Under the pieces are notes generated by a model. That model was not told where the DNA came from. It was given only the letters and a program-made list of their open reading frames with translations, and made no database searches. This document shows positions 62,816 to 64,000 of a stretch of 64,000 bases of DNA, piece by piece (the first letter of the stretch is position 1; every line of letters begins with the position of its first letter). The position numbers were made by a program, and so were the translations under genes. Origin of the DNA: Apostichopus japonicus (lineage: Eukaryota > Echinodermata > Holothuroidea > Aspidochirotida > Stichopodidae). The stretch spans positions 5,995,001-6,059,000 of the forward strand of contig NC_092570.1 in NCBI RefSeq assembly GCF_037975245.1, written 5' to 3'.

Positions 62816-63795
62816 CTGAATAAAAGTGCAAAAATAACAGTGAAAACTAACATTTTGTAAATCATTTATGATCAATTATAGATGGAAATATTACTGGTAA
62901 GTAATTGTCACTTCACATGAGCTGTTGATTTTAGGCAAGAGAAAAGTTAGAGAACAGTATGCTTTAGTTGTACATCAAATTATTTTACTACTCAATTTAA
63001 ATCAACAGTAAACATATACTAAGTTGAAACTTATTGAAAATATTTGACCTATCTGTTTGTCTTGACGACTTGGGATGAACTGATTGGCATTAGGGTACAA
63101 ATTGGCTGATGTTTTGGTTACAAACTTGGAAAATGAAAATTGAAGGTTCACCTGCTTTGAGGCAAAATGTCCATACAAATATGTGATCACCAGCCAGGTA
63201 GCTTGGCTAATGGAGAATATTTACACAACGTATGGCATTGTTTACAAAGTTCTTGGCAAAGTTACACATGCCAGATTAGACATATGCTAATTGCTTGCAT
63301 CATCTCACTAGCAGCTATAACCATACAAAGTAAAATATTGATCGAGATGGTGGCCATCTAGTCAAATACATAACAGTTAATAAACGTCAGCTCGTGCAGT
63401 CCAGTAGACTGCACCGAGGCTCCCATTCATAATTAAAAAATATGTGCCAAAACCACCTTTTCAATAGTCGAATCAACACCAAGAAAATCATGACTCACAA
63501 ATGAGCATTTTACCTATTATTTATAACACAGAAGTAACCGAGGGTCCGAGGTATGCATAATACAATTAAGTTAAGAAAGAGCTTAACTATGAACAGCCCA
63601 TCCCCGTCGGTTTATCAACGTCGAACATGCCAAAAGTAAATGTTACGTCATATCGGCCAGAACTTATCTTCGTTAGCGGCAATAGCGCAACCCACAGACC
63701 ACTCTTTATTATACCCATGAACCAGACCAAACTGTACCACGAACTACCCCCTATCGCACTTTGCGAAGCGTATCTCAAATAGCGACAGCTTCTCT
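62816..63795. other. Upstream intron or intergenic region, nothing recognised
   Basis: No upstream exon with a signal peptide was recognised on the minus strand. A perfect 8-bp inverted repeat (GTGCAGTC/GACTGCAC) with a 5-nt loop lies at 63394-63414. Confidence 0.4.
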
Positions 63796-63981
63796 AAATT
63801 TTTGTGTTGGTGACCAAGCAGAAGCAGTGGATGTAGCGGGAATTGGGCACCGTGCAAAACAGAAAAAGTCAATGAATTGAAGGACGGCAACAGAAGCTTT
63901 TATGTCTCCTTCGATGGATGGAGTCAAAATCAGAACGTTTCGGTCCATTCATCCAAGATAAGAAAGAAGACGGTTTTCGAG
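63796..63981 (+). CDS. Possible Tudor/chromo-barrel-like exon of a neighbouring plus-strand gene
   Basis: Two overlapping frames together resemble a chromo-barrel or Tudor-like fold: CVGDQAEAVDVAG in one frame, then NWAPCKTEKVNELKDGNRS and FYVSFDGWSQNQNVSVHSSK in the frame two bases on, followed by a donor-like GAG/GTAGGC at 63982. The join falls at a GGG run (about 63838-63840), so a one-base indel (assembly error or mutation) would reconcile them. Start codon and upstream exon are not seen. Family assignment is from pattern recognition only. Confidence 0.35.
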
Positions 63982-64000
63982 GTAGGCAACTAAGGCCTAT

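Noticed and set aside
63587-63778. Signal-peptide exon of the VWD gene (minus strand hydrophobic frame)
   Set aside because: The hydrophobic stretch lies too far from the Met, the composition is poor, and no suitable phase-1 donor was identified.

Overview
The window looks like a piece of a metazoan genome, most likely a marine invertebrate deuterostome such as an echinoderm. The reasons are AT-rich DNA, short protein-coding exons with canonical GT..AG borders separated by long introns, many (TA)n tracts and long G or C homopolymers, and a mixed repeat load (LINE, Penelope-like, hAT, TTAA-target THAP transposon, tRNA-derived SINEs). The species assignment is inference only. There are no bacterial operons, CRISPR arrays or rRNA genes.

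The backbone is one very large gene on the minus strand. I traced 29 consecutive exons from 62815 down to 5964 (about 5.5 kb of coding sequence, about 1,838 codons). The gene is open at both ends: no signal peptide or stop codon is visible. Every neighbouring exon pair is compatible in splice phase. In protein order it encodes a laminin/MEGF-type EGF module, three EGF modules, then four complete von Willebrand D assemblies (D1-D4: VWD in two exons, a VWD-end/linker exon, C8, TIL, and a TIL-E module leading into the next unit) and the first half of a fifth VWD (D5). Each assembly has the same six-exon layout with the same phases (1-0, 0-0, 0-1, 1-1, 1-0, 0-1), so it is a cassette with phase 1 at both ends that was duplicated in tandem. 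The product is expected to be a secreted, cysteine-rich, probably disulphide-polymerising protein of the VWF / mucin / FCGBP / zonadhesin / SCO-spondin / echinoderm footprint-adhesive type.

Layout: 1-5.9 kb holds a roughly 185-bp satellite (with an inverted copy at the left edge), a decayed Penelope-like reverse transcriptase and a (TA)n tract. 5.9-18.4 kb holds D5 (start), D4 and the end of D3, with a hAT relic and several tandem arrays. 18.4-27.8 kb is one intron filled by transposons (a hAT-like MITE, a LINE, and a 2-kb hAT-like element with a target-site duplication). 27.8-43.3 kb holds the rest of D3, D2 and D1 and a TTAA-flanked THAP transposon. 43.3-47.7 kb holds a tandem duplication that cuts through an exon and a minisatellite. 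47.7-49.0 kb holds three EGF exons. 49.0-62.7 kb is a repeat-rich intron with a 231-bp satellite, SINEs, a palindromic minisatellite array and a MITE. 62.7 kb holds the first visible exon. At 63.8-63.98 kb a plus-strand Tudor/chromo-barrel-like exon may start a neighbouring gene.

The most striking pattern is that several tandem arrays are built from the exon/intron borders of this gene. The last ~60 bp of the D4 VWD exon plus its GT donor is repeated about 12 times. The end of the D2 linker exon plus donor is repeated about 8 times. One TIL-E exon has an array of donor-side units on one side and an array of acceptor-like units on the other. Splice sites, and in one case a CGxC cysteine motif, are therefore multiplied inside the gene.
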